Shown here: positions 1 to 12,026 of the stretch, piece after piece
Position numbering within the stretch: position 1 is the first letter of the stretch
Layout of the letters: the number at the start of each line of letters is the position of its first letter
NCBI GenBank assembly: GCA_029747015.1
Contig: JAKOGI010000571.1
Location: 236,001 to 300,000 of the forward strand
Origin: Carnegiea gigantea
Lineage: Eukaryota; Streptophyta; Magnoliopsida; Caryophyllales; Cactaceae
Reading direction: 5' to 3'
Length of the DNA: 64,000 bases
Notes under the pieces: generated by a model
Database searches by the model: none
What the model saw: only the letters and a program-made list of their open reading frames with translations
Told to the model about the DNA's origin: nothing
Position numbers and translations under genes: made by a program

Positions 1-2214
1 TGGGCAAGATTTGTCAATAAACTGGTAATGATAGGCTTAGCCAAAAATTATGATGTTTGGTGGGTAGATAGGTTAGTGTGTTAGCTTTCAAATGCTTTTT
101 GAATGGCCTTAATCTGAGTTCTATGAAAAAAGTTATGGGTGTTTTGCTAGAATTGCATATGTTCGACCAAAACTAGTACACTTGGGTTCTAGCCCCATTT
201 TGTGAACCCTTCTGTGGGAACCATGTTTTGCGTTGTGAATGAAAGTTTTTCAAAACTTTTAATCATTCCATATTGTGGTTTCTCGTCTCCATTTGAAGTC
301 AAGGGTGAACATTATGAACTTTTGAAGTGAACTAACCTGCTTTAGTGTAAATTGGACTATTATTGCAATTTCTTTACAGCATGCACTCTAAGAAAAATTT
401 TGAAAATTTTACTGTAGATTATCCATATTATTTTCGAATTTTCTATTTATATTTCATGAATTTTGGTCGAGTATTTTGAGTTCGGTGATTTTTAAAAGCA
501 TTTTGAGTAATTATGTAAGGAGCAATAGTAAAGATTGAGTGAGATTAATCATGCACTCATTTTGTGTATTTTGAGCAAAGTAAGGTCCCTTAAGGGGGAA
601 ACAAATATTTACGGGGCTTAATAGTGCATTTAGCTCAATTATGGAGAGAAAGGAAGACAAGTATGTATTGTGGGAGTATATTTATGAGTTATAGACTTTA
701 CAAAGGAAAATACCAAGTTTAATGAGTTTAATAACTTCTATGATTTTCAATAATTCATTTGGGTTGGAATTCTATATCTAATGGATTTATGAATGAAATA
801 TGAGAAGTGGGAGAGTTGTGACTGAGAAACCATGTTCATCAGACCAAGTTATTGCAGTTTATGCTATTTCAAACCAAGATATATCTGTCTTGGCCTCAAA
901 CCTTTATTACTCAATCAATTCAGAATATATCAAATGTATTTGTCAAGCCAATCTAGTGTACTCGTTGTTATCGTGAACCAAGCTATACATCAGCAAGACT
1001 TAAACTCATATCAGTAACCTATATTAGAAAATGTCACAACCATTCTCTCATTTATCACCATCAAGGTCTTTTCCTTTGTAGTTCCATTTATCTCATTGTG
1101 GTCTATTTTACTTTCATTTGCTTTATACCGGATTTAATTACTTTTATTAATTCATTTTTGAAGTTATGTTAAAATACCCAAGTTATGTATACCATTTAAT
1201 TACTCAATTTCTGTTACACATACTTACTCAATTATGTGAGTAACAATTATTTACTGACTACACATACTAACAATGACATTTCTAAAATAGAATCGAGGCG
1301 TAGTTATCGTTCCCCATTATGCATAAGTGTTATCAAGTCAGAACATATTTATTAAGTCAGATGACATTTATGAAACAGAAGACATTTATCAAGTCAGATG
1401 ATATTTTTTTTTTAAAGACTCAAGGTACGTGCATCCCCTTTATCTTCAGAAAGAAGAATATGTTTATCAAGTTATAACTCTTAATGAGTTTATCAATGAA
1501 TAAGTTTATACAGTGATTTGTCATTTAACTTGTGACCCTGTCAGTTATCATCTATAGGACGTCAGCCCATCATTTACCTGTGGCTTCAGGCCAACTCTTA
1601 ATTGGATTGGTATGTGTACACTGATGTATAGATCATATAATTACAAGGGGTTGACATCCAGATAACAATGAGCAATTCAGTTTCATATTACTTTCATTTC
1701 CGTTGTTATTGTGAACTAAATAAATTACAAAAGCGAGTAGCCATTGACATTATTTCCACGCTCATTTTACAATACAGGAATGCATGTACTGAGTTTTAGC
1801 TCACATTTTGAAATTGTTTTCATGTTTTCTATTTTAGGTAATGAAGTATCATATGTTTCTCCATTTAGCAAGCCCTTTCGAAAGTCATCGTATGCTCACA
1901 GTGGATTTAGCATAGCATGAATGTCGGGATCGACCTCAGGGTCAAGGTGGGTCTATATTCAATATACTTACGTAGTGTTAAGTACGAGTTAGCATATGGT
2001 ATGATTAAGTCGATTGTATTGAAGTTGAACTATTGAGGACTTTGGTCTTGGAGTGTTTTAGTTTAATAGATATTGTGATTGTAAACATGAGTTGTAAGAT
2101 TAACTGGTTTCAGTGGGCCTTGTCCTTATCAGGACGGCGGTGGCACCTTTTATCATCAAGTCCTCCACTGCAACTTTTCATAAATCGTGTCATTAGCATT
2201 GTGAGGGCGTTATA
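1..2214 (+). repeat. 5' LTR (3' part only) of the Tekay-like element
   Basis: The window opens about 1.39 kb into this LTR, judged from alignment with the copy at 8182-11737. It ends GTTATA where the other copy ends GTTACA, so its terminal CA is mutated. Small open frames in it (for example 832-1017) recur in the other LTR and are not genes. Confidence 0.85.
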
Positions 2215-2218
2215 AATT

Positions 2219-2229
2219 TGGCATCAGAG
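2219..2229 (+). other. Primer-binding site, initiator-Met tRNA type
   Basis: TGGCATCAGAG lies four bases after the LTR end. The usual plant primer-binding site for initiator methionine tRNA is TGGTATCAGAGC, so this is a one-base variant. It sets the element's orientation as +. Confidence 0.75.
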
Positions 2230-4429
2230 GTAAGGTTTTAAGGGCCCCTTTGAGCTATCAAGTGTTTATGTGTTAGCTATCAAGGTGCATGTGAGTTATG
2301 TTGGACCTGTTAAATGAGCTATTGAGTATAAGTTCATATGTACGAGCATATATGGAGGAAGCATTTCCATTTGGGTGACTCAATCATTTGGTAATATCTT
2401 GAGATTCAAGCATTAGGAAAGTGGAGTGTGGAATCATTTGGGCCACCTGGTAGTGAGGCATGCTCTCATTTATCTGGGAATCGTATTGTATGTTTCATTT
2501 CTCTCATTTGTTTAAATTTTTGCAGTCGTGCACTGCAGGTGTGTGACCCATTGAGTTATGAACTTCGCATGTGGCCGTTGACCTATTGAAGTACTTCTCT
2601 CCATTTCAGGTATCTATTGTAAGGCTTTAAGCCTGGTTTTAGTCAGTTTTTAGGTGGAACTCTGTCCGTTTTGCCCCAGGATTTGAGAGTTTCATTGACG
2701 TGTGTTAGTGTACCTGATCTTGAGTACAGTGATGGTTGTAGCTAGATGTTGGGATGTCATTTGCAACTTCTTAAGGGATTAGTGCAGTGTTAAGTTAGAT
2801 GTAAACCTCTAGATGAGGAAATGCCTTGTGAGGCAATTTCTTTAAGGCGAACCAATATGAGATGAATATTACAATGAGTGCTTATGTATGGTGATAATAA
2901 TTAGTAGCTTATGGTGTGTGACTTGACATTATATGGGTGGTACAAGTAAGATTAAGCTGCTATGTATAGTAATTATCTGGTCTTGACACTAAGACCTTAC
3001 ATCGGCAATGCTCCCTTTACTTCTTGTCATTGACTTATTTCTGCCGTAAATTATTCGAAGGCATCACTTCTTTGCCACTAACGCTCTCTTAATTTGTAAT
3101 GGAGTGCTTATGAAAAATGTCATATGTGTTCTGTAGGGGGTCCTTTAAATACATCTGAGTAACCTTCCTTATATGCAATTCAAACCCTGACAATCACAGC
3201 AGCTTAATTCTCTGTTTCCATAATGGAGCCTATAATGACCCCCGGTATGCATTATTGTGTAATTTGTAGTTCTTCCTACACATATTTGACCCATTCTACT
3301 TACAGTTCAGTCATCACTGTGTTCATATTTTTACTATCATCTACTTTAACTCTTTGCTTCTATTTGGGCACTATTTATTTATTGTTTGCAAAGCCTTTGG
3401 TGTCTGTAGACCCAGTCATTGAGCACCTTTTTTAGCAATTAAATTGATCCATACGGTTCATATTTCTATAGTACCGTAACGTCATGTTGGCATACCACTC
3501 TATGGCCATGATTGGATGTCGTTACTCAAGTTATTTTGGCAGTCCTTTCTTTACTATTACAGTCTATCCTATTAATGATAAACAACGATTTGTACTATTT
3601 CCATCTGCCAGCAGTTTTGAAGTTTATATGCCTACCCAAGACTTCTATTTACCACAGAATGTGTTATTGATGGAGGTCATCATGTTCAGTTATAAGACTG
3701 ACTCCTTCATCTTGACGTATTGGACTTTCAAACACCAGATGAATAAAATTTTCCTTCTGGTGCTGCTGACCCTCATCTTCATCAATTTACTCACATACGG
3801 GTACCGTATGACTTTTTAAATGCCTCTTTAGTAATCTATTAGATTTTTTCACCTTCAGTACTTAATTCTCCCTCTCAACTTCATAACATTGTTCATTTAC
3901 TTGACTATCATGACCATTATGAATAAACTGCATATCTTGTACATGCAGGTTATTTATATGCCTTACGTCTTTTATTACGAATCTTTATCCTTTCATTCAT
4001 TCAGCTTGCATGCCGGCCCTTTATAACTAATAAAGAAATATTTTTGCAAGAGTTAATAGCGTGGTTACATCTCTTTACACTTTAGATCGTCCCCCTGTCT
4101 TTTAAATTTACTGAGACCAGTAGGCAATTGAATGTGTTATCTTTTATAAATATGCCTCTATTGGTATTGCTGGAACTATATTCATTAGACATTCAATCAA
4201 GTTTGATTGGCAGACCTTGTTAACATTATGGGGATGAACGGACAGCGTACTTATAGAAGATAACGTGTAAAGATCTTAGGGTTAGTTTGAGAAATGAGGA
4301 AAGACTAGACGTGTGTTTTTATGGACCGACGGAGGAAAAACCTTATTTCCGCCCTAATTATACTGTGTAAGCGAGTGAGATATCGTGTTAGTGATGCATT
4401 GAATGTGAGTGATATGCCAACCACACTCG
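2230..4429. other. Decayed interior of the Tekay-like element, no gene recognised
   Basis: This should hold the leader, gag and protease of the element. I see only short open frames (3223-3435 and 3484-3819 are the longest) with no zinc knuckle or protease motif that I can recognise. It is either heavily mutated gag or unrelated inserted sequence. Confidence 0.4.
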
Positions 4430-4890
4430 GTGTATACATATCCATAATTATAGTTTGTGAATTTAGAGATGTTTCATCTGAGGATTTTTAGGACTGTTTT
4501 TCCCCAAGAAACATTGATTTTCAGATCAACCAAGCTCTAGGTGCTCAATCCATTTTCAGAGCCCCTATCATATGACCTCCAGCAGAGTTCATTAAAGATT
4601 TAGTAAGATGAGTTGTTACAGAAGGGAGTTATTTAACCAAGTGTGTCACCGTACGAAATGCTAGTTTTATTTGTGTGAAGAAGGAAGGCAGAATCTTATG
4701 GTTGTGCATTGCATACAGAGAGTTGAACAAGATCACTATCAAAAACAAGTGCCCTATACCTTGAATAAATGATTTATGGGCTTAACTGCCAAAGATAGAA
4801 GTCTTTTCCAGCAATGATTTGAGGTCCGAATATCACACCTAATACATACAACCACAGTTTATCTTTTGCAAGAATGCCCTTCTATAGTAA
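4430..4890 (+). pseudogene. Gypsy reverse transcriptase, N-terminal part (pseudogene)
   Basis: Read in shifting + frames, this stretch gives the ordered landmarks at the start of a Ty3/Gypsy reverse transcriptase. They are a VCEFRDV segment (family consensus like VREFPEVF), a PPAEFIKDL segment, FICVKKEGRI (FVKKKDG), YRELNKITIKNKCPIP (YRELNKVTIKNRYPLP), and VFSSNDLRSEYH (FSKIDLRSGYHQ). Several in-frame stops and frameshifts break it, and the part carrying the catalytic YxDD box is not found. It stops shortly before the SIRE solo LTR that begins at 4930. It belongs to the enclosing Tekay-like element and cannot produce a functional enzyme. Confidence 0.75.
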
Positions 4891-4929
4891 TTCTTGAAAT
4901 TGTTTGCTTGTCTCATCTTCAAAACTTGA

Positions 4930-6548
4930 TGTTGAATTTAGAAGTACTTACCCACAAGAGGGGGGTTAATTGTGGTATTCGATTTTCTCGTACTTACTGA
5001 CAAACACCCTCCTGATTGCAGAGGTTGTTCTTGAATTACAAACAACCTTCTGACTTGTTTGCACCAGATGTTTTCAATTTGCTCAAAGGCGAAAATCAAC
5101 AAGATAAATGCGGAAATAAAGCACACACAATTTTTCCGTGGAAAACACCTCTAGCCCAACTGAGGTGTGAAAAACCACGACCTACCTCGTGTAGGATTTA
5201 ACCACTTTCACTAACGGGCTTCACACGTTACAAATGTAACACGCCTTGTTACAACTTGCAACCACGTAACCTTCTTGTCTAAGAAAGGTTACACCACGTC
5301 CAAATCTCACCAGATTGGACACGTCCAAAGTCCACACGACTGAGGACCACTCACTCACTTTTCTGATCCAAGATCAGGGTTACAAAACACCTTACGGGGG
5401 TGCTTCTGATTTAAGCAGATGTAAGGTACAATGAGGTCCTATTATGCCAATATCTTGAAAGCTGAGCTTAAACACAACTTGTCGCGGTTTTTCTTTTCTC
5501 AAGAGTAGCTCGAAAAATTCTTCTCACTAGAAAAACCACTTTTGCACTTCTCCCTTTTTGCGTATGTTGTGTATGTTTCTCGTTTTTTCTTCTCTTCTGA
5601 ATGGGAGTGAAATGTTGAGTTTTTAAACAAAAAATCCAACGGTCAAAAACAAGGAGAAGTGATAAAATCAGCTATGTTTAGCAAAGAGAGATTTTTACTT
5701 AGCACAGAGAATTCCAACGGCTAAAAGATCCAATAAGGATAGAGTTTTCCAATATTGTAGGGATTTGATTTTGGAGGATAAAAGACTATCTTTTCCCCTT
5801 AAAAATAGCCGTGAAATACCTGGAAAAGAATCTCAGCTTGAATTTTGAATTAATCACTTTCCAAAGCATAAGAGAGAAATATTTTCGGTTTTGGTGAATA
5901 TTTTCCAGAATCAGTTTTGCAAATCTCCCAAGGGAATTTCATATCAAAAGATTTCCTACAGCTTAAATTGCTGTCTTGGAATTTTATCAAAATATATTAG
6001 AGCTTTTGGCCAACCAAAATAAGTTTTCCAAAGTGACCGGGTTTGGCCGTTGCAGTTCAGAAACACCCTAGGTACCCTGTTTACAGGGTTGTTCAAACTT
6101 GGTGTTCTGAAGCAAATAGCGCAACCAATTCAAGAGTGGTTAGTTAGAGACTTTTCAAGATTGGCATATTAACAAGAGTAAAAAAAAAATAAAACCTAAA
6201 TTACCCAAGACATCTTGTTGTAGATCCAGTCATCTTGTTCAAGACGAATACGCTGCCCCAACCACCTAGACCAACCTGTTTGCCAGGTTGTTCTTGTATT
6301 GCTTGAGTTCAGGAACTGATCTTAACACACAATCAACTCATCGAGGTGGTGTTCTTGACTTGAGCGTGAGTCATCAAGGTATGAGACCTGTTCTTAAGAC
6401 TTGTTCTCAACATTCAGCAAACAAGTTAAGACGCATATTGAAAATAACAGTGTATGCCTGTTTGGAGAACTTTGTTTGGAGCAACATTACTTAAGAGCAT
6501 TTTACACTTGGGTTTGTTGTCATCAAAACTGAATATACTAATTCAACA
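4930..6548 (-). mobile_element. SIRE-type Copia solo LTR
   Basis: The 1,619-bp block starts TGTTGAATTTAGA and ends ATTCAACA. Near its left end it carries the same landmark (CAAGAGGGGGGTTAATTGTGG) as the LTRs of the Copia element at 34553-45409, and its right end shares TTTGTTGTCATCAAAAC with them. It is flanked by exact 5-bp duplications CTTGA at 4925-4929 and 6549-6553. There is no internal region, so two LTRs recombined to leave one. Its orientation matches the - strand Copia element. It is about 200 bp longer and clearly diverged, so it is a different subfamily or an older insertion. Confidence 0.88.
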
Positions 6549-6553
6549 CTTGA

Positions 6554-7699
6554 TACTATCCAATATTGTTTAATCTCCCTTGTATTTCAACCCTATATTT
6601 CCTATTGGCATGATCTTCTATGTCTATGCAAATCCATTGTTAAATGTGCAATACATTTTTGTTCGACCTTATGTGGTTGTCAACATTCCAGTGCTCTCGA
6701 CCTTCACCATCTTTATTTCATGATCATGAGTTGTAGTTCATTCTGTTAAGAGCTGATTCACACATCTACCTTACATCTCATTTATTCATAATGACAAGCT
6801 CGTATAACTTATTCTGAATTCATAACATAATTCAACTCTCATTGGTGTGGGTGTTTGCGATTGTCATAATCCCTTTACTCTCTTTATTTTGAACTTCAAC
6901 TCCAACACATATATCTTACATTCTGATAAATAAACTTCCTCATTCTCTATTTAATCTTATTGTTGTATTCGAATTGGCCTCATATGAGCAAAGGCATGCT
7001 CATATTGTAACTTGCTCAATCTATTTATCTATCCATTGGCACTTTGCTCCTCCAATCCATTTATCTATCCATTACACTTTGCTTGTATAATCTATTTGTC
7101 TATCTATTGCACTTTGTTTATGCAATCTATCTATCTATTTACTGCACATTACTTGTCCCATCTATCTATTGCACTTGTCTTGTTGCTTGTGGCTATAAAG
7201 TCACCTCATTGAAGCTCAGTCCCTTGTTATCTTGTTTCTAATTCATTAGTTAAACCCGAGTACAACCGAGCCATCTTTCTCCTTGGTTGATTATTCATTG
7301 GACCCTTTATGATCCATATTCATAAGTCACAATTCTTATGGCATTATATTTCAGAATTCATGATACACCTATGGTTATCTTTATTCTAACCACCCCATGT
7401 TAATCTCGCCTTTATAAATCTTTTCTAGTCTCATTGTTTATTTCTTTTGTTCTTAATGACTCACTTAACTGCCAATCCCATCATTTTTATCTCTATCCAT
7501 GTTTATTCTAGCATCTAATTCAGACTTAGAGCAGATCTTAGAGTAGTCCGATGAGGGAAAATCATTTAATGCATTAAGAACATCAGATGAGGATATTTTA
7601 ATGAGGGCATAATCTCAAACCATGCCTAGCAGTATTAGAGTAAGCTAGAAGAAGCATCGAGAATAATGAGACAGTTCAAGTATATACTAAAGTGACACA
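6554..7699. other. Unassigned AT-rich interior of the Tekay-like element
   Basis: No pol motif is recognisable between the solo LTR and the pol tail. RNase H and the integrase core, expected here, are missing or mutated beyond recognition. A degenerate tandem array lies at 7016-7178. Confidence 0.4.
7016..7178. repeat. Degenerate tandem repeat, about 35-bp unit
   Basis: Four to five imperfect copies of a unit resembling CAATCTATCTATCTATT followed by GCACTTTG and a short T-rich tail. The unit length drifts between copies. Open frames over it are a by-product of the repeat. Confidence 0.65.
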
Positions 7700-8150
7700 A
7701 GAACTACACAAGAGTCATATGGTCATTTTGACCAAAGAAGGAGACAATCAAAGTTCAGATGAGATATAAAGTATTCCAAAGGGCTTCTCTAGTCAAGGGT
7801 GTCAAGGGACTAGATAACAGAGATAATTGAATCCTCGTTACATTGGGCTTTAAGAGTCAGTATTAGAGTACTTATTAGGAAACGCAATGGTTTCCATACT
7901 TATTAGTGGTCACGACAGAAAACCAGTAGAGTAGAGTACCTCATTTGCAGTAACAAATTTTTCATTAGAAGAGAATATCAATTTTGAACCAAAGTAATTG
8001 AGCAAGTGAAGTCATTGAGGATCTAGATACTCGACTGTAGGATTAAGCAGCTATGCACTTTGGGCTAATCATACCTTTTTAGAGGGAAGCAGTGAAAACC
8101 AACTATCCATACTTGAGGTGGCATTGCATACATGATCAAAATCATAAATT
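7700..8150 (+). pseudogene. Gypsy pol 3' end (integrase C-terminus) relic
   Basis: Fragments in mixed + frames match the tail of chromovirus pol. LNPRYIGL corresponds to the common LSPRYIGPFEI stretch that follows the integrase core, and REAVKTNYPYL corresponds to the terminal EATWE...YPYLF stretch. Stops and frameshifts are frequent. The position directly before the polypurine tract and 3' LTR is where this part of pol belongs. Confidence 0.6.
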
Positions 8151-8168
8151 TCGAGGACAAAACTCTTT

Positions 8169-8180
8169 AAGGGGGGAAGG
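8169..8180 (+). other. Polypurine tract
   Basis: AAGGGGGGAAGG lies next to the 3' LTR, after a TTTCGAGGACAAAACTC stretch typical of Tekay/Del elements (TTCGAGGACGAAATTC). It would prime plus-strand DNA synthesis. Confidence 0.85.
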
Positions 8181-8181
8181 C

Positions 8182-11100
8182 TGTAATAACCCAACCCTAA
8201 CCTATATTTATTTATTTAGATCATATTCATATATTTAATTAATCATGTTTATTCATTTAACTAATCATGTTTATTGATTTAATCACTTACGGTTATTTGT
8301 TTAACCAAATCTTGTTTATTAATTCAAGTACAGTCAATTTATATATTTACCAAATTACCTTATGTCATTTAAATTTTTCGCTTTCATTTATCGTATTTAA
8401 TCATCCCGGCTGGGGGATATTTTATTTGTGACCCATTTTGCTATTCAAATTTCATTGATTATTAATTCCAGTTTCGATGATTGATTAAATATCGGATGAA
8501 TCGACAGTAGGCCTCGATAATTATGGTTTAAGAAACTATTATTGTTACTGTTGTTGTTATTATTATTATTGTTATTATTATTGTTATTATTAATATTATT
8601 GTTATTATTATTTTTTTATAGCCTTATAAAAATTTAATTTCAAGCAACAAAAATTCAATCGCATACGGTTTACTTCCGTTCTCGGGACCAAACCACATAA
8701 GCCCATCATAGCCCAATAAGCTTGCATTGTTAACCATGATTTAAACTTAACTATGGGTAGCAAAAATCCACTTTATGAGAGAACAAAGCCTAGCCAAGTA
8801 AACTTCAAGCCATTTCTAGCCAAGCAATACACACACACATACACACACATATTTCTCTCTTGCTTCTCTCCTCCATACCCACGGCTCACCCCTTCCCCTA
8901 TTTGCTAGCTACTGTTTGACCACCCAACAACCACCGAAACATCCCCCTCTAGCCACCCTAGCCACCACCTACATCCCCTCAAGCATCAAACCTTACATAT
9001 ATTCCTTTTTCTTCAAGCAAAGTAAATAAACCCTAACCTCACACTTGTGGATGTTGATTGTATCCTAGTTTTGATTCTTGTTTTGGTTGTTTTGATGGTT
9101 GATCATGTTATTTGGATGGAAACAAGAGTTATTTTGATGTTTGTAATTGTTGATTGAGGTTGGATCATGCTGGGATTTAGGGTTATTCATGAGCATGCAA
9201 GGTTAGAAGTATGTGTTTCTTGGATTGTTTGTATTTGATCTATTGGCTTTAATCTTTAATAATATTAATGAGGGTATTTTTAGTGATCTTGGATGAGATG
9301 AAGAGGAAGTAAGTAGGCTAAAAATTTAGGTTTTAATGATTACGCAACGTTTAACCTTCATTTAATGGCAAGCATGTTATTTATGCATATTTGATTGAGA
9401 AATGATCTTTGATGTATATAATTATGAAGTGAAATTGCATGTGGTGGTTTTTTATGGTGATGGGAAGGACCAAAGCTTTGTTACATGGTTTTAAGAAATG
9501 ATTTCAATTGAGAATTTATGTGAAAAGAGAGGATAAAGCAATGACAGTGAGGGCTGAAAAATGACAGAAAATAGGGCAAGCTTTGTCAATAAACTTGTAA
9601 TGATAGGCCCATTCATAAATTATGATGTTTGGTGGGTAGATAGGTCAGCTTTCAAATTCCTCTTGAATCGCCTTAATCCGAGTTCTATGGAAAACGTTAT
9701 GGCTGTTTTGCTAGAACTGCGCAAGTTCAACCAAAACTGACACACTTGTGTTCTAACCCGATTTTGGGAACCCTATTGTGGGAATCATATTTCGTATTGT
9801 AAATAAATCTTTTTCAAAACTTCTTAATCTTTTGATATTGGGGTTTTAGGTCTCCATTTGAGGCCAAGGGTGAACGTTATGAACTTTTGAATTGAACTGA
9901 CCTGCTTTGGTGCAAATTGGCCTGTTATTGCAATTTCTGTGCAGCGTATACTTGCAGGAAAATTCTGAAAATTTTACTGTAGATTTTCCATATTATTTTT
10001 GAATTTTCTATAAGATTCCATGAATTTTGGTTGAGTATTTTGAGTTTTATGATTTTTGAAAGCATTTTGAGTAATTGTGTAAAGAGCAATAATAAAGATT
10101 GAGTGAGATTGATCATGCACTTACTTTGTGTATTTTGAGCCAAGTAAGGTCATTTATGGGGAGAAACAAATGTTTATGGGGTTTAATAGGGCATTTAGCT
10201 CAATTATGGGGAGAAAGGAAGACAGTATGTGTTGTGGGAGTATATTTATGAGTTATGGACTTTACAAAGGAAAATACCAAGTTTAATGAGTTTAATAGCT
10301 TCTATGGTTTTCAATGACTCATTTGGGGTGGAATTCTATATCTAATGGATATATGAGTGAAATATGAGAAGTGTAGAGAGTTGTGGTTCAGAAACCATAT
10401 TTATCAGACCAAGTTATTGCAGTTTATGCTATTTTGAACCAAGATATATCTCTCTTGACCTTAAACTTTTATTACTTACTCAATTCATAATATATCAAAT
10501 GTATTTATCCAGCCAATCTACTGTACTCGTTGTTATCATGAACCAAGCTATACATCAGCAAGGTTAAACTCATATCAGCAACCGATATTAAAAATGCCAC
10601 AACCACTCTCTCATTTATCACCATCAAGGTCTTTTCCTTTGTAATTCCATTTATCTCATTGTGGTCTATTTTACTTTCATTTGCTTTATACCGGATTTAA
10701 TTACTTTTATTAATTCATTTTTGAAGTTATATTAAAATACCCAAGTTATATATACCATTTTATTACTCAATTTCTATTACACATACTTAGTTATGTGAGT
10801 AAGGATTACTGACTACACATACTTCCAATGACATTTATAAAACAGAATCGATGCCTAGTTATCGTTCTTCATTATGCATAAGTGTTATTAAGTCAGAACG
10901 TATTTATCAAGTCAGATGACATTTATGAAACAGATGATATTTATCAGGTCAGATGATATATTTTTTTTAAAGACTCAAGCAGAACATATTTAATCAAGTT
11001 ACGACTCTTAATGAGTTTATCAATGAATCAGTTAATACAGTGGTTTGCGATTTAACTTGTGACCCAATTAGTTATCATCTGTATGGCGTTAGCCCATCAT

Positions 11101-11737
11101 TTACCAGCACGGCTTCAAGCTAACTCTTGATCGGATTGGTAGGTGTACACCTGTGTATAAATCATATCTTTCCAAGTAGTTCACATCCAAATAATAATGA
11201 GTAATTCAGTTTCATATTGCTTTCACTTCCATGATTATTGCGAACTAAATGAATTGCAAAAGCAGGTACCCATCAACAGTATTTCTATACTCATTTTACA
11301 ATACAAGAATGCATGTATAGAGTTTTAGCTCACATTTTCGAATTGTTTTCATGTTTTCCATGTTAGGTGATGAAGTATCACATGTTTCTCCATTGAGCAA
11401 GCCCTTTTGGAAGCCATCAGATGCTCACAGTGCATTCAGCATAGCATGAATGTCGGGATCGACCTCAGGGTCAAGTCGGGTCTATATTCAATATACTTCT
11501 GTAGTTTGGAGTGCGAGTTAGCACATGGTATGATTAAGTCGATTGTATTGAAGTTAAACTATTATTTTGGTCTTTGAGTGTTGCAATTTAATAGATATGG
11601 TGATTGTGAACATGAGTTGCAAGATTAAATGGTTTCAATGAACGGTGTCCTTATCAGGGCGGCAGTAGCGCCTTCTATCATTAAGTCTTCCGCTGTAGCA
11701 TTCCATAAATCATGTTTAGCATTTTGGGGGTGTTACA
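8182..11737 (+). repeat. 3' LTR of the Tekay-like element (3,556 bp)
   Basis: It begins TGTAATAACCC directly after the polypurine tract and ends GGGGGTGTTACA. It matches 1-2214 from about 9573 onward. It includes an ATT/GTT microsatellite at 8537-8617. There is no promoter element I would assign firmly. Confidence 0.85.
8537..8617. repeat. (TTA/TTG)n microsatellite
   Basis: About 80 bases of imperfect TTATTG and TTATTA triplets inside the 3' LTR. The matching part of the 5' LTR lies outside the window, so it cannot be told whether both LTRs carry it. Confidence 0.9.
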
Positions 11738-12026
11738 TCTCTCACTTTAGAATCGTAAAATTATGATGATCTAGTGAAGTGAAGAAGGAACGATGACAAA
11801 GGGGGGATACTTTAAAGAAATTTGGGGCTACTCGAGAGCATTTGAAGAGTGTCTTTCATTAGTTGAGAATTCCCTGATTCTTTCTACATGTATATCAATA
11901 AATTAGGTTTTTTTTTCCTTTACTTAATTAATGAAATTGTTGTAATAAGGTAGCGGTTAAGTATAAGTATGCAATTTTGTTAATTAGGAGTGATCATATT
12001 GTGAGTGTGAATGTAAATGTCAATGC
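11738..12026. other. AT-rich flank between Tekay-like element and MuDR relic
   Basis: No feature is recognised. It starts with the bases TCTCT that should recur left of the Tekay-like element if the insertion was clean. Confidence 0.3.

Larger units (their letters stand above)
1..11737 (+). mobile_element. Tekay-like chromovirus Gypsy LTR retrotransposon, decayed, 5' end outside window
   Basis: Bases 1-2214 and about 9573-11737 are the same sequence with many small differences, and the second copy extends left to 8182. They are the two LTRs of one + strand element. A primer-binding site follows the left copy (2219-2229), a polypurine tract precedes the right copy, and pol fragments of chromovirus type lie between. 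The 5-bp target duplication cannot be checked because the left boundary is off the window; the base run after the right LTR is TCTCT. Many substitutions and indels between the LTRs, and the absence of any long open frame inside, show it is old. A SIRE solo LTR is nested at 4930-6548. Confidence 0.85.

Noticed and set aside
832..1017. Small ORF repeated at 10364-10567
   Set aside because: Both copies lie at the same place in two LTRs; the repeat is explained by LTR duplication and the frames differ in start and end.
2219..2229. tRNA-like sequence
   Set aside because: It is only the primer-binding site complementary to the tRNA 3' end; no cloverleaf can be drawn around it or around the other primer sites.
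3223..3819. Two ORFs of 70 and 111 codons in the Tekay-like interior
   Set aside because: Hydrophobic AT-driven composition and no family motif; the position is where decayed gag should be, in a different frame.
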